Assembly: GCF_014204625.1 (NCBI RefSeq)
Contig: NZ_JACHLU010000005.1
Location: forward strand, 222,273-286,272
DNA length: 64,000 nt
From: Gillisella vitis
GTDB taxonomy: Bacteria > Pseudomonadota > Alphaproteobacteria > Rhizobiales > Rhizobiaceae
Direction of reading: 5' to 3'
Under the pieces are notes generated by a model that saw only the letters and a program-made list of their open reading frames with translations, searched no databases and had not been told where the DNA came from. Below, piece by piece: positions 37,784 to 46,228 of this stretch. Positions within the stretch are counted from its first letter, which is position 1; the number at the start of each line of letters is the position of its first letter. The position numbers were made by a program, and so were the translations under genes.

Positions 37784-38743
37784 ATGGAAGACATATCGGA
37801 AGAACGCAGGCTGTTTCGTGAAGCGGCGGATCTGGCCATCCGTTTGCAGAACGATGCCGGCAACCCGGTTTCTGCCGATATGCTGCGCGCCTGGATCAGC
37901 CGAAGCCCGGCGCATGAGGCGGCATGGGCGAAAGTTGCCGCCATTCACGGCATGACCGGCAAGATTCTGACCGATCGCAAACGCGCCGCTCAGCGCGAAA
38001 GCCTTGGCCTGACCCGCCGCAATCTCATGATTGGCGGTGCGCTTGGCTTAGGTGCCATGGGTGCGGGCTCCCCGTTTTTGCCCGGCTTGCTGGTGAAGGC
38101 GCGCGCCGATGTCATCACAGCCACTGCCGAACTCAAGACTATACCCCTGCCGGATGGCAGCATGGTCACCATGGGGCCGGACAGCGCCATCGGTTTGCAC
38201 TTCACCAATGGCCAGCGCAACATCGATCTTCTGTCCGGCATGGCTTATTTCGAGGTGATGAAGGATCCGGCTCGCCCCTTCACGGTCAATGCCAGCGGGT
38301 TTTCGGTCACGGTGCTTGGCACCGCGTTCGATGTTTCGAGCGATGCAGGCGTGGTGTCCGTTTCCGTCGATCATGGGCTGGTCGAGGCGCAGGCACCCGG
38401 CCTGTCGCCGAGAGGCGCGGAACGGCTGCGCGAGGGCCAGTGGCTGGCTTTCGACCTGTCGTCGCATAGCATCAACCGTGGAGAGCGCGAGCCGTTCCAG
38501 ATCGCGGCATGGCGAAAGGGCATGATTGTTGCGGAGAACGAAACCGTCTCCGCGCTCGTGGCGCGCATTTCCCGCTGGCAGGCGGGCCAGGTGGTCATGG
38601 CCGATCCGTTCCTCGGCGAGCGACTCGTCAGCGGTGTTTTCGATCTCGGTGATCCGCTGCGGGCATTGGATGCCGTTGTGCGCCCCTTCGGCGCAAGGGT
38701 CAGAAAAATAACGCCTTTCGTCACCGTTATCTCACCCGTATAA
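37784..38743 (+). CDS. FecR family anti-sigma/transducer protein
   Basis: A 319-residue FecR-type regulator. The N-terminal cytoplasmic part (about 1-80, with LRAWISRSPAHEAAWAKV) should hold the sigma factor. A TRRNLMIGGALGLGAMG segment near residue 80 is the single membrane or export segment and resembles a twin-arginine signal. The periplasmic FecR domain follows (LPDGSMVTMGPDSAI, TVLGTAFDV). Start ATG at 37784 with GAGGAG upstream. It lies 106 bases after the sigma gene. Confidence 0.92.
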   Translation: MEDISEERRLFREAADLAIRLQNDAGNPVSADMLRAWISRSPAHEAAWAKVAAIHGMTGKILTDRKRAAQRESLGLTRRNLMIGGALGLGAMGAGSPFLPGLLVKARADVITATAELKTIPLPDGSMVTMGPDSAIGLHFTNGQRNIDLLSGMAYFEVMKDPARPFTVNASGFSVTVLGTAFDVSSDAGVVSVSVDHGLVEAQAPGLSPRGAERLREGQWLAFDLSSHSINRGEREPFQIAAWRKGMIVAENETVSALVARISRWQAGQVVMADPFLGERLVSGVFDLGDPLRALDAVVRPFGARVRKITPFVTVISPV

Positions 38744-38760
38744 AAAACATGAGAAAAATC

Positions 38761-38772
38761 GGAAAATTTTCC
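38761..38772 (+). promoter_or_regulatory. Palindrome upstream of the TonB receptor gene
   Basis: GGAAAATTTTCC is a perfect 12-base palindrome in the 114-base gap between the FecR and receptor genes. GGAAAA followed by a CCGTCCGT stretch also loosely resembles a FecI-type promoter, though the spacing is short. Either reading is tentative. Confidence 0.3.
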
Positions 38773-38857
38773 ACGCCCGTCCGTATCACCCTATAGGGGC
38801 TGCAAAACCGGACGAACCTGCACGCCCTCAAACATGTTCTAATGGAGTGGGTTGACG

Positions 38858-41335
38858 ATGGGGCAGGGGTCTCGGACAGTGAAGTTTCGCAATATAGGTC
38901 GCAAGGCAATGATCGCCGCGCTGCTGGCAACCACCGCCGTTTGCGGTGGCGTGGCGGCCAGCACGGTTGCGCAAGCCCAGGCAAGCTATTCCGTTCCGGC
39001 AGGCCCCCTGAACCGGGCGCTTGCCAGCTTCGGCAGCCAGTCCGGCACCCAGATTTCCTATGATGCCTCCATCGTCCGGGATAAAACATCCAATGGCGTC
39101 AAAGGTGCCACCACGCGCGAACAGGCCATTGCCCAGTTGTTGGCAGGAACGGGCCTGAACTATTCCTTCACGGATGCAACCTCGGTGATCATTTCCGCGC
39201 CATCGGCAGCCAGCGGCACTGTCTCGGCTGATGGTTCGACCGTGCTGGAGACGATTCAGGTGCAGGGACAGACTGCGACAACCGAGGGGTCGGGGTCGTA
39301 CACCACCTCGCAGATGGCAACAGCAACCGGCTTGCCGCTTTCGATCCGGGAAACACCACAGTCCGTCACGGTCGTCACGCGTCAGCGCATGGAAGATCAA
39401 GGCAGCACGCGCCTGCAAGATGTGTTGGAAACCACCAGTGGCATTGCCATTCAGAAATATGACAGCGACCGGACGGAATATCTCGCACGCGGGTTCACCG
39501 TGGGCGAGTTTCAGTATGATGGTGTGGTCATCCAGAATGAGGGTGTCTACGACTATGGCCTCAGCAATCCCGACACAACGATCTATGATCGGGTGGAGAT
39601 CGTGAAGGGGGCAAACGGACTGATGCAAGGGGCAGGCAGCCCCGGCGCTGCCGTAAATCTGGTGCGCAAACGGCCGACCGACACATTTCAGGGGTCTGTG
39701 ACGGGCACTGCCGGTTCCTGGGATGCCTACCGTACCGAATTGGACCTGTCAGGCCCCATCAATCCGGATGGTACTTTGCGGGGCCGAATAGCAGGCTCGT
39801 TCAAGGATACGGAGTCCTATCTTGACCATTATGAAAAGAAATCATTCACCCTCTACGGTATTCTGGAAGCAGATCTGACAGACAACACAACCTTATCGCT
39901 CGGAGCAGATTACCAACGCGACAGGCCGCGTGGCTCCAGCTGGACAGGATTGCCGATGTTCTTCAGTGACGGAAGCCGTACCGATTTCGATGTATCGACA
40001 AATCCGGCAGCCGATTGGAGCAGGCGCGAAACATTTAGCAGCAACATCTTTGCAACGCTGGATCATGAATTCGACAATGGCTGGAAGGCCAAGCTGACTT
40101 ACGATCACCGCCGCAACGGGCATGACAGTGTTCTGGGATCTGCGGGCAGCGGCTATCCTGATCCGATAACCGGTGCCGGTGTCTATCAATATGTCGGCAA
40201 ATATGTTGGCCGATTGGTTCAGGACACGTTCGACGCCAAGGTTTCGGGGCCGGTGGAACTGTTCGGTCGAGAGCATGACCTGATGTTTGGTGCCACGGCT
40301 TCGCGCAAGACGACGAAGGGACCGCTGTATGGCTATGGCGGCGTCAATTACGATGCGGCGGTACCCAACTTCTTCACCTGGGACGGCAATACCGATGAGC
40401 CTGATTTTGACCTTACCGGCAAATACAAAAATAGCCTGACGCAATACGGTGCCTATGCCGCAACCCGGCTTCGTCCGACGGACGATCTGTCCTTCGTGCT
40501 GGGCAGCCGGATGAGCTGGTATGACTACGATGACAAGGGCAATTACGACAACGCTTCGGCCAGCTGGAGTGGTGCGAGCGCGTATTCGGCAAAGGGTGAG
40601 CTTACACCCTACCTTGGTGTCATTTATGATCTGAATCACAGCGTGTCGGCCTATGCAAGCTACACCAGCATTTTCAAGCCGCAAGAAAGCCAGGATTTCA
40701 GCGGTGCCTTTCTGGAACCCGAAGAAGGCAACAGTTACGAAACGGGCGTGAAGGCTGCGCTTTTCGATGGCAAGCTGAACACGAGTGCGGCCATTTTCAT
40801 GATCAAGCAAGATAACGTTGCTGAAGCCGCCGGAATTGATACCAGTACCGGGGAATATTATTACACGACTGCCGACGGCGTCACGACCAAGGGTTTCGAA
40901 CTTGAGGCGTCTGGCGAGATCATGCCGGACTGGAATGTCTATGCAGGTTACACCTATGCCCATGCCCGCAAGGCGGATGGCGAGAGGGTCTATTCGTTTC
41001 TTCAAACGACAGCCCCCGAAAGTGTCGTGAAGCTCTCCACGACCTACACGCTTCCCGGCGCATGGGACAAGCTGACTATCGGGGGCGGCGTTCGCTGGCA
41101 GGATAAGATCTACGGTTTTGTCTGGAGCCCCGCGAATGTCTATGAAAATATTGTCCAGAAGAATGTTTTCCTGCTCGACCTGATGGCGAAATATAAGGTC
41201 ACAGAAAAAATCGAGGTGACATTCAACGCCAAAAACATTCTGAACAAGAAATATTACGTGGGTCTTGGAAACTTCGATACGGGATATTACGGCGAGCCGC
41301 GCAGTTTCAGTATCTCGACAAAGTTCAAGTTCTGA
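38858..41335 (+). CDS. TonB-dependent siderophore receptor with STN signalling domain
   Basis: An 825-residue outer-membrane receptor. After a signal peptide (cleavage near residue 42, AQAQA), residues about 45-105 form the STN domain that signals to FecR (SYSVPAGPLNRALASFGSQ). The plug domain follows (LPLSIRETPQSVTVVTRQRM, YDRVEIVKGANGLM) and then a 22-strand barrel ending in an aromatic-rich strand FSISTKFKF. It matches ferric-siderophore receptors of the FpvA/FoxA type. The STN domain plus adjacent sigma and FecR genes indicates a transcription-coupled receptor. I chose ATG at 38858 over TTG at 38852; GGAG is upstream. Confidence 0.94.
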   Translation: MGQGSRTVKFRNIGRKAMIAALLATTAVCGGVAASTVAQAQASYSVPAGPLNRALASFGSQSGTQISYDASIVRDKTSNGVKGATTREQAIAQLLAGTGLNYSFTDATSVIISAPSAASGTVSADGSTVLETIQVQGQTATTEGSGSYTTSQMATATGLPLSIRETPQSVTVVTRQRMEDQGSTRLQDVLETTSGIAIQKYDSDRTEYLARGFTVGEFQYDGVVIQNEGVYDYGLSNPDTTIYDRVEIVKGANGLMQGAGSPGAAVNLVRKRPTDTFQGSVTGTAGSWDAYRTELDLSGPINPDGTLRGRIAGSFKDTESYLDHYEKKSFTLYGILEADLTDNTTLSLGADYQRDRPRGSSWTGLPMFFSDGSRTDFDVSTNPAADWSRRETFSSNIFATLDHEFDNGWKAKLTYDHRRNGHDSVLGSAGSGYPDPITGAGVYQYVGKYVGRLVQDTFDAKVSGPVELFGREHDLMFGATASRKTTKGPLYGYGGVNYDAAVPNFFTWDGNTDEPDFDLTGKYKNSLTQYGAYAATRLRPTDDLSFVLGSRMSWYDYDDKGNYDNASASWSGASAYSAKGELTPYLGVIYDLNHSVSAYASYTSIFKPQESQDFSGAFLEPEEGNSYETGVKAALFDGKLNTSAAIFMIKQDNVAEAAGIDTSTGEYYYTTADGVTTKGFELEASGEIMPDWNVYAGYTYAHARKADGERVYSFLQTTAPESVVKLSTTYTLPGAWDKLTIGGGVRWQDKIYGFVWSPANVYENIVQKNVFLLDLMAKYKVTEKIEVTFNAKNILNKKYYVGLGNFDTGYYGEPRSFSISTKFKF

Positions 41336-41337
41336 CG

Positions 41338-42312
41338 ATGCGCTACATGACACGGCGCGCCTTGATGATTGAGACGGCGGCAATGGCCTTGCTGCCGTCT
41401 TACGCACGGGCGCAGGGCAGCACCTATCCGCGGGTTATCGAACATGCTTTCGGGAGCACCGAGTTGCGCTCGAAGCCACTTCGGCTCGTCACGATCGGTT
41501 ATGGAGATGAGGCACCTTTCCTCGCGCTCGGTTGCAAGCCGATTGCCATCGTCTCTTCAGGCATGTTTCCCAGCGGCATGACGCCCTGGTCCGAACGTCA
41601 TTTCGATACGGGCAAGCCGGAACTCCTTGATGGCACCACCATTGATTTTGAAGGAATCGCGCGGCTGAAGCCGGATCTCATTGTTGGCGTCTTTTCCGCA
41701 ATCGATGCGGTGTCCTACAGTCGGTTGAGCCGGATCGCTCCGACGATTGCCTATCGCAGCGGGCCGTGGCGGGCCGGGTGGCGTGAGCAGACGGAAATGG
41801 CCGGTGCGATTCTCGGCATGGATGATAGGGCGATGTTGCTTGTTTCCGAGACTGAGCGCCTGTTGCGAAGCTTTGGCAGCACCTATCCTGCACTCAGGGG
41901 CAAGAGCTTCACCTTCGGCTCCTATTTCGCGGGCAGCAGCCGGATTGTTGTCTATCTGCCGGGTGAAACGCGCGTCGATTGGATGATCGAAATCGGCATG
42001 CAGCCGTCTCCGGGGGTCCAGAAGCTTGCCAGCGCAAATGCCGGGCATGTTGCCGCAGATGCCAGCCTTGAAGACCTCGAAAGCGTTGCCTCTGATGTCT
42101 TGGTCATGTGGTACGAACCCGGTGCCCGCGCAGCGTTGGAAAATCAACGCCTGTTCCAGATGTTCTCATCGGTCCGCGAGAGCCGATATGTCGCACTGGA
42201 TGACCCCGCGGAAATCTGGGCGGCCTCCTGGCCGAACGTGCTCGCCGTTCCCTATGCCTATCCCCGCTTCCTTCCCCGCATGGAGGCCGCAGCCATTGCA
42301 AAGAAACACTGA
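41338..42312 (+). CDS. Ferric siderophore ABC transporter substrate-binding protein (FhuD/FecB-like)
   Basis: A 324-residue periplasmic binding protein of the helical-backbone class. The N-terminus MRYMTRRALMIETAAM has a twin-arginine-like pattern rather than a plain Sec signal. The core has IARLKPDLIVG and LSRIAPTIAY, typical of FhuD-like proteins. It starts 2 bases after the receptor stop. It would bring the ferric siderophore to the FecCD permease pair. Confidence 0.9.
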   Translation: MRYMTRRALMIETAAMALLPSYARAQGSTYPRVIEHAFGSTELRSKPLRLVTIGYGDEAPFLALGCKPIAIVSSGMFPSGMTPWSERHFDTGKPELLDGTTIDFEGIARLKPDLIVGVFSAIDAVSYSRLSRIAPTIAYRSGPWRAGWREQTEMAGAILGMDDRAMLLVSETERLLRSFGSTYPALRGKSFTFGSYFAGSSRIVVYLPGETRVDWMIEIGMQPSPGVQKLASANAGHVAADASLEDLESVASDVLVMWYEPGARAALENQRLFQMFSSVRESRYVALDDPAEIWAASWPNVLAVPYAYPRFLPRMEAAAIAKKH

Positions 42313-42313
42313 T

Positions 42314-43156
42314 ATGCACGCAAACGCACATGCTCTTTCGGGCGTCGAGGATCATGATCACGAGGCCTATGTGGAGGACAATTTTCTGGCCACGGTGGTG
42401 GAGGTTGGGTACCTGACGCCATCGATGATCCGGGTGGTGTTGAAGCTGGAGGGTGGCGAGCGGTTGTTGCCAAGCGGGCATCCAGATGAATGGGTGCGCC
42501 TTGCGGTGCCAGCGGATGCTGACACGCCAGTGACGCTGCCGGTGTTGGGTGAGAACGGCAAATGGGAGATGCCGGAGGGGGCGGATTATGCGCCAAACCG
42601 GCCCTATACGGTGCGCCGCTGGAATGCTGAAACCTGCGAGATGGTGCTCGACATGGTGGTGCATGAGGGCGGTGTTGCGGCCAGTTGGGCGATGGCGGCC
42701 AAAGTGGGCGACGTTGTCGGGATCTGCAATCCGGAAGGCCGGTTCTGGTTGCCCAAGGGCAGCCGGTGGCTGTTGATGCTGGCGGATGTGACGGGCCTGC
42801 CAGCGGTGGGCCGTGTGCTGGAGGAATTGCCGGAAGGTTTTCCGGCGGTGGTGCATGTGGAGATCCCGTCGGACGCGGATCGTCAGGAGATCGGGGGGAT
42901 AATCGAGACGGTGGCCGATGTGGAGGTGAGCTGGCACACCTGCCACGGGCTGAAGCCGGAGCGGCCCGGCTATACGGAGCTGCCACGCATTGCACGCCAG
43001 ATCACCGCGCTGCCGGAAGGGCCGGGCTATATCTATATTGCAGGCGAGGCCAGAGCGGTGGCAGCGTGCCGCACGCATTTCCGGGATGATCTGGGCTTTG
43101 ACAAATCCCGCATCGATGCTGTGGGCTACTGGATCGAAGGGCAGGCCCGGGTGTGA
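42314..43156 (+). CDS. Siderophore-interacting protein (FAD-dependent ferric reductase)
   Basis: A 280-residue protein of the SIP/ViuB family. The FAD-binding motif RPYTVRRW is near residue 96. The C-terminal SIP domain includes YIYIAGEARAVAACRTHFRDDLG, given in part. The family reduces ferric siderophores in the cytoplasm, releasing Fe(II). It starts 1 base after the binding-protein stop and overlaps the permease start (GTGA). I chose ATG at 42314 because upstream codons lie inside the previous gene. The histidine-rich N-terminus (HANAHALSGVEDHDHE) is notable. Confidence 0.9.
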   Translation: MHANAHALSGVEDHDHEAYVEDNFLATVVEVGYLTPSMIRVVLKLEGGERLLPSGHPDEWVRLAVPADADTPVTLPVLGENGKWEMPEGADYAPNRPYTVRRWNAETCEMVLDMVVHEGGVAASWAMAAKVGDVVGICNPEGRFWLPKGSRWLLMLADVTGLPAVGRVLEELPEGFPAVVHVEIPSDADRQEIGGIIETVADVEVSWHTCHGLKPERPGYTELPRIARQITALPEGPGYIYIAGEARAVAACRTHFRDDLGFDKSRIDAVGYWIEGQARV

Positions 43157-44205
43157 GCAGCGCGATTTCCATCAAGGTCGATGCGCAGGCTCCAGCCGTA
43201 AGGCCGCGGCGTGCGGCGCGCCTCACCGGCCTGCTGCTTGGTGTTGTGCTGCTGGTGGCCCTGTCGCAGCTCAGCCTTCTGGTCGGGGCGCGGGCTATTC
43301 CGATCGCCTCGGCGCTGAAAGCGCTGTTTGCCTATGATGGCCGTTCGGTCGATCATATCGTGATTGTCGATTACCGGCTGCCGCGTACCCTGCTGGCCCT
43401 GCTGTGCGGTGCGGCTTTTGGCGTTTCCGGGGCGCTGATTCAGGCGGCGACGCGCAATCCGCTGGCCGATCCCGGCATATTGGGCGTCAATGCCGGGGCG
43501 ACGCTTTGCGTGACGCTGGCAGTCGGGCTGTTCGGCGTTCAGTCGATCCATGCCCTGCTGTGGTTTGCCTTTCTCGGTGCCATCATCATCACGCTTGCCG
43601 TTTATAGCTTAGGCGCGACGGGACGCGAGGGGGCAACGCCGGTGCGCCTGGTGCTGGCGGGGGTGGCGCTGTCGGCGGTGCTCGGCGGCATCGGCTCAAT
43701 GGTCACGCTTTTGAACCCGCAGGCCTTCGATGCCATGCGCCAATGGGCGATCGGCTCGGTCGCGGGCAGGGCCATGGATGTCGTGTTAGCGGTCGCCCCC
43801 TTTATCGGCATCGGGCTGGTGGCTGCCCTTGTTGCCGCTCCTTCGCTGAATGCCGTGGCGCTGGGCGATGATCTGGCCTGTTCGCTCGGGGCCAATATTC
43901 TGCGCGCCCGCATCCTGACGCTCGTGGCCGTCACGCTGCTGGCGGGAGCCGGAACGGCGGCCTGCGGCCCGATCGGCTTTCTCGGGCTGATGGTGCCGCA
44001 TGTGGTGCGCTGGTTCACCGGGCCGGATCAACGCCTGATCATTCCCATGACGATGATCTACGCCCCGGTGCTGCTGCTCATCGCCGATATTGCCGGACGG
44101 CTGGTGCTGTATCCGGGGGAACTGGAGGCGGGTATCGTCACCGCCTTTCTCGGTGCGCCGGTGTTGATTGCGCTGTCGCGGCGGAAGACAGCGAGCGGGC
44201 TATGA
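43153..44205 (+). CDS. FecCD family iron-siderophore ABC permease 1
   Basis: A 350-residue permease with about nine or ten membrane segments. FecCD features are DYRLPRTLLALLCGAAFGVSG, shown in part, TRNPLADPGILGVNAGA and GPIGFLGLMVPHVVRW. It starts with GTG overlapping the SIP stop and ends overlapping the second permease (ATGA). With the second permease it forms the channel. Confidence 0.94.
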   Translation: MSSAISIKVDAQAPAVRPRRAARLTGLLLGVVLLVALSQLSLLVGARAIPIASALKALFAYDGRSVDHIVIVDYRLPRTLLALLCGAAFGVSGALIQAATRNPLADPGILGVNAGATLCVTLAVGLFGVQSIHALLWFAFLGAIIITLAVYSLGATGREGATPVRLVLAGVALSAVLGGIGSMVTLLNPQAFDAMRQWAIGSVAGRAMDVVLAVAPFIGIGLVAALVAAPSLNAVALGDDLACSLGANILRARILTLVAVTLLAGAGTAACGPIGFLGLMVPHVVRWFTGPDQRLIIPMTMIYAPVLLLIADIAGRLVLYPGELEAGIVTAFLGAPVLIALSRRKTASGL

Positions 44206-45278
44206 GGAAGCTGCGATCCACCCGCCCTTATACCGCGAAGATCGACTTTGGTCGCTCCTCGTTGACCGTGCGCCTGCTGTCTGGCCGCGTCTCGTTCCGG
44301 CTTGATGGGCGTGGGTTGATGCTCACGCTGGCGCTGCTGGCGCTCACCACCGCGCTGGCCGCGTTGTCGCTGCTGAGCGGCAAATATCCGATTTCCCTGC
44401 CGCAGGTGTTTTGGGCGCTCGCGGGCCGGGGAGAGGACATGGTGCGGATGATCGTCGTCGAATGGCGTCTGCCGCGCGTGGCTCTGGCCGTTCTGCTGGG
44501 TGCTGCACTTGGCATAAGCGGGGCCATTTTCCAGAGCCTGACACGGAATCCCCTCGGTTCGCCTGACATTATTGGCTTCTCGGCTGGTTCCTATACCGGC
44601 GCATTGGTCGTCATGCTGCTTTTGTCCGGTGGCTATTACGAGACGGCGGCCGGCGCACTGGTCGGGGGCGTGTTGACGGCCATGACCGTCTATCTGCTCG
44701 CCTACCGGCAGGGCATACAGGGCTTTCGGCTTATCATCACCGGCATCGGTGTGGCCGCCATGCTGTCTGCCTTCAATGTCTGGATGCTCCGCGAGGCCGA
44801 TCTTCAGGTGGCGATGGTTGCCGCCATCTGGGGCGCAGGCTCGCTGAATGGCCTCGGCGTCGAACAGCTCGTGCCGGTCGCCCTGGTGCTCTGCATTCTG
44901 CTGCCACTGACGCTTTTTCTGTCATCCCCGATGCGCCAGCTGGAGCTGGGCGAGGATGCGGCGCGCGCCTCCGGTGTCGATGCGGGCCGTACCCGGGCCT
45001 GGCTGATGCTGTTGGGCGTGGCGCTGACGGCCATTGTCACGGCCACGGCGGGGCCCATCTCCTTCATCGCGCTCTGCGCGCCGCAGATCGCCCGGCGCAT
45101 CACCCGCTCGGCAGGTGTTGCGCTGTTTCCCTCGGCACTGACCGGCGGGCTTCTGCTGCTCGCCGCAGATTGGGCCGCCCAACATGCGTTCGGTTTGCAG
45201 CTTCCCGTCGGCGTCATGACGGTCAGCATCGGCGGCTTCTATTTCCTCTTTCTTCTCATGCGCGAGGGTCGCAAATGA
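44202..45278 (+). CDS. FecCD family iron-siderophore ABC permease 2
   Basis: A 358-residue permease, paralogous to its neighbour. It has EWRLPRVALAVLLGAALGISG, shown in part, TRNPLGSPDIIGFSAGS and GPISFIALCAPQIARR. It carries a basic 40-residue N-terminal extension before the first membrane segment. Overlaps both neighbours by 4 bases. Confidence 0.94.
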   Translation: MRKLRSTRPYTAKIDFGRSSLTVRLLSGRVSFRLDGRGLMLTLALLALTTALAALSLLSGKYPISLPQVFWALAGRGEDMVRMIVVEWRLPRVALAVLLGAALGISGAIFQSLTRNPLGSPDIIGFSAGSYTGALVVMLLLSGGYYETAAGALVGGVLTAMTVYLLAYRQGIQGFRLIITGIGVAAMLSAFNVWMLREADLQVAMVAAIWGAGSLNGLGVEQLVPVALVLCILLPLTLFLSSPMRQLELGEDAARASGVDAGRTRAWLMLLGVALTAIVTATAGPISFIALCAPQIARRITRSAGVALFPSALTGGLLLLAADWAAQHAFGLQLPVGVMTVSIGGFYFLFLLMREGRK

Positions 45279-46228
45279 CCACCACACATCCCAATCCTAC
45301 ACTCCACCCCATGCCCGACCGATTGCGTGCGGACACCGTGACCCTGCGCTACGATGCACGCACAATCTCGACCGGCCTGTCGGTCGCCATCCCCGATGGT
45401 GGCTTCACTGCCATCGTTGGGCCGAATGCGTGCGGCAAATCCACCCTGCTCCGCGCCCTGTCACGGCTGCTCACGCCTGCGGCGGGACAGGTCATGCTCG
45501 ACGGGCGCAGCATTGCCAATCTGCCGGCCAAGGAGGTCGCCCGCCGTCTCGGCCTTTTGCCGCAGTCGTCTATCGCGCCGGATGGCATCACGGTGGCGGA
45601 TCTGGTGGCGCGCGGGCGCTATCCGCACCAGTCCTTCCTGCGGCAATGGTCAAGCGCCGACGAGGAGGCGGTCATCGCGGCGATGGCAGCAACTCGCGTC
45701 ACGGATCTCTCCGGCCGTCAGGTGGATGAGCTATCCGGCGGCCAGCGGCAGAGGGTGTGGATTGCCATGGTGCTGGCGCAACAAACCCCATTGCTGCTGC
45801 TCGACGAACCGACCACCTTCCTCGACATCGCCCACCAGATCGAGTTGATGGACCTGCTGGCTGATCTCAATACGCACGGCCGCACCGTGGTTGCCGTGCT
45901 GCACGATCTCAACCAAGCCTGCCGTTATGCCACGCATTTGATCGCCATGAAGGACGGCGCTATTCTGGCTGAGGGAGACCCTTCTTCCATCGTGACCGAA
46001 GCGCTGGTCGAAACCGTGTTCGGCCTGTCTTCCATCATCATCCCCGATCCCCTTACCGGCACCCCACTGATCGTCCCCAAAGGACGCGGTACATCAAAGT
46101 TGACGGAATGGGGGAAAATCGAGCAGATCAAAACCGAGGGGCTGGTGCCAGAAAATGTGACTGAAAGCGCCCCTGTTGTACGTCATACCCCCTGTAGCAA
46201 CAGGATTGAGGAAGGGTTCCATGAGTGA
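45275..46228 (+). CDS. Iron-siderophore ABC transporter ATP-binding protein (FecE/FhuC-like)
   Basis: A 317-residue ATPase. Walker A is GPNACGKST near residue 49 (A replaces the usual G), signature LSGGQRQR, Walker B LLLLDEPTTFLD. After the usual end near residue 265 there is a tail of about 50 residues with no family match (PEDxx-type charged content, ending RIEEGFHE). Starts at ATG 45275 overlapping the permease stop. Its own stop overlaps the exporter gene by 8 bases. Confidence 0.92.
   Translation: MTTTHPNPTLHPMPDRLRADTVTLRYDARTISTGLSVAIPDGGFTAIVGPNACGKSTLLRALSRLLTPAAGQVMLDGRSIANLPAKEVARRLGLLPQSSIAPDGITVADLVARGRYPHQSFLRQWSSADEEAVIAAMAATRVTDLSGRQVDELSGGQRQRVWIAMVLAQQTPLLLLDEPTTFLDIAHQIELMDLLADLNTHGRTVVAVLHDLNQACRYATHLIAMKDGAILAEGDPSSIVTEALVETVFGLSSIIIPDPLTGTPLIVPKGRGTSKLTEWGKIEQIKTEGLVPENVTESAPVVRHTPCSNRIEEGFHE

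Noticed and set aside
39893..41407. Long open frame on the minus strand (504 codons)
   Set aside because: It is antisense to the TonB receptor barrel, with no recognisable domain or ribosome-binding site.
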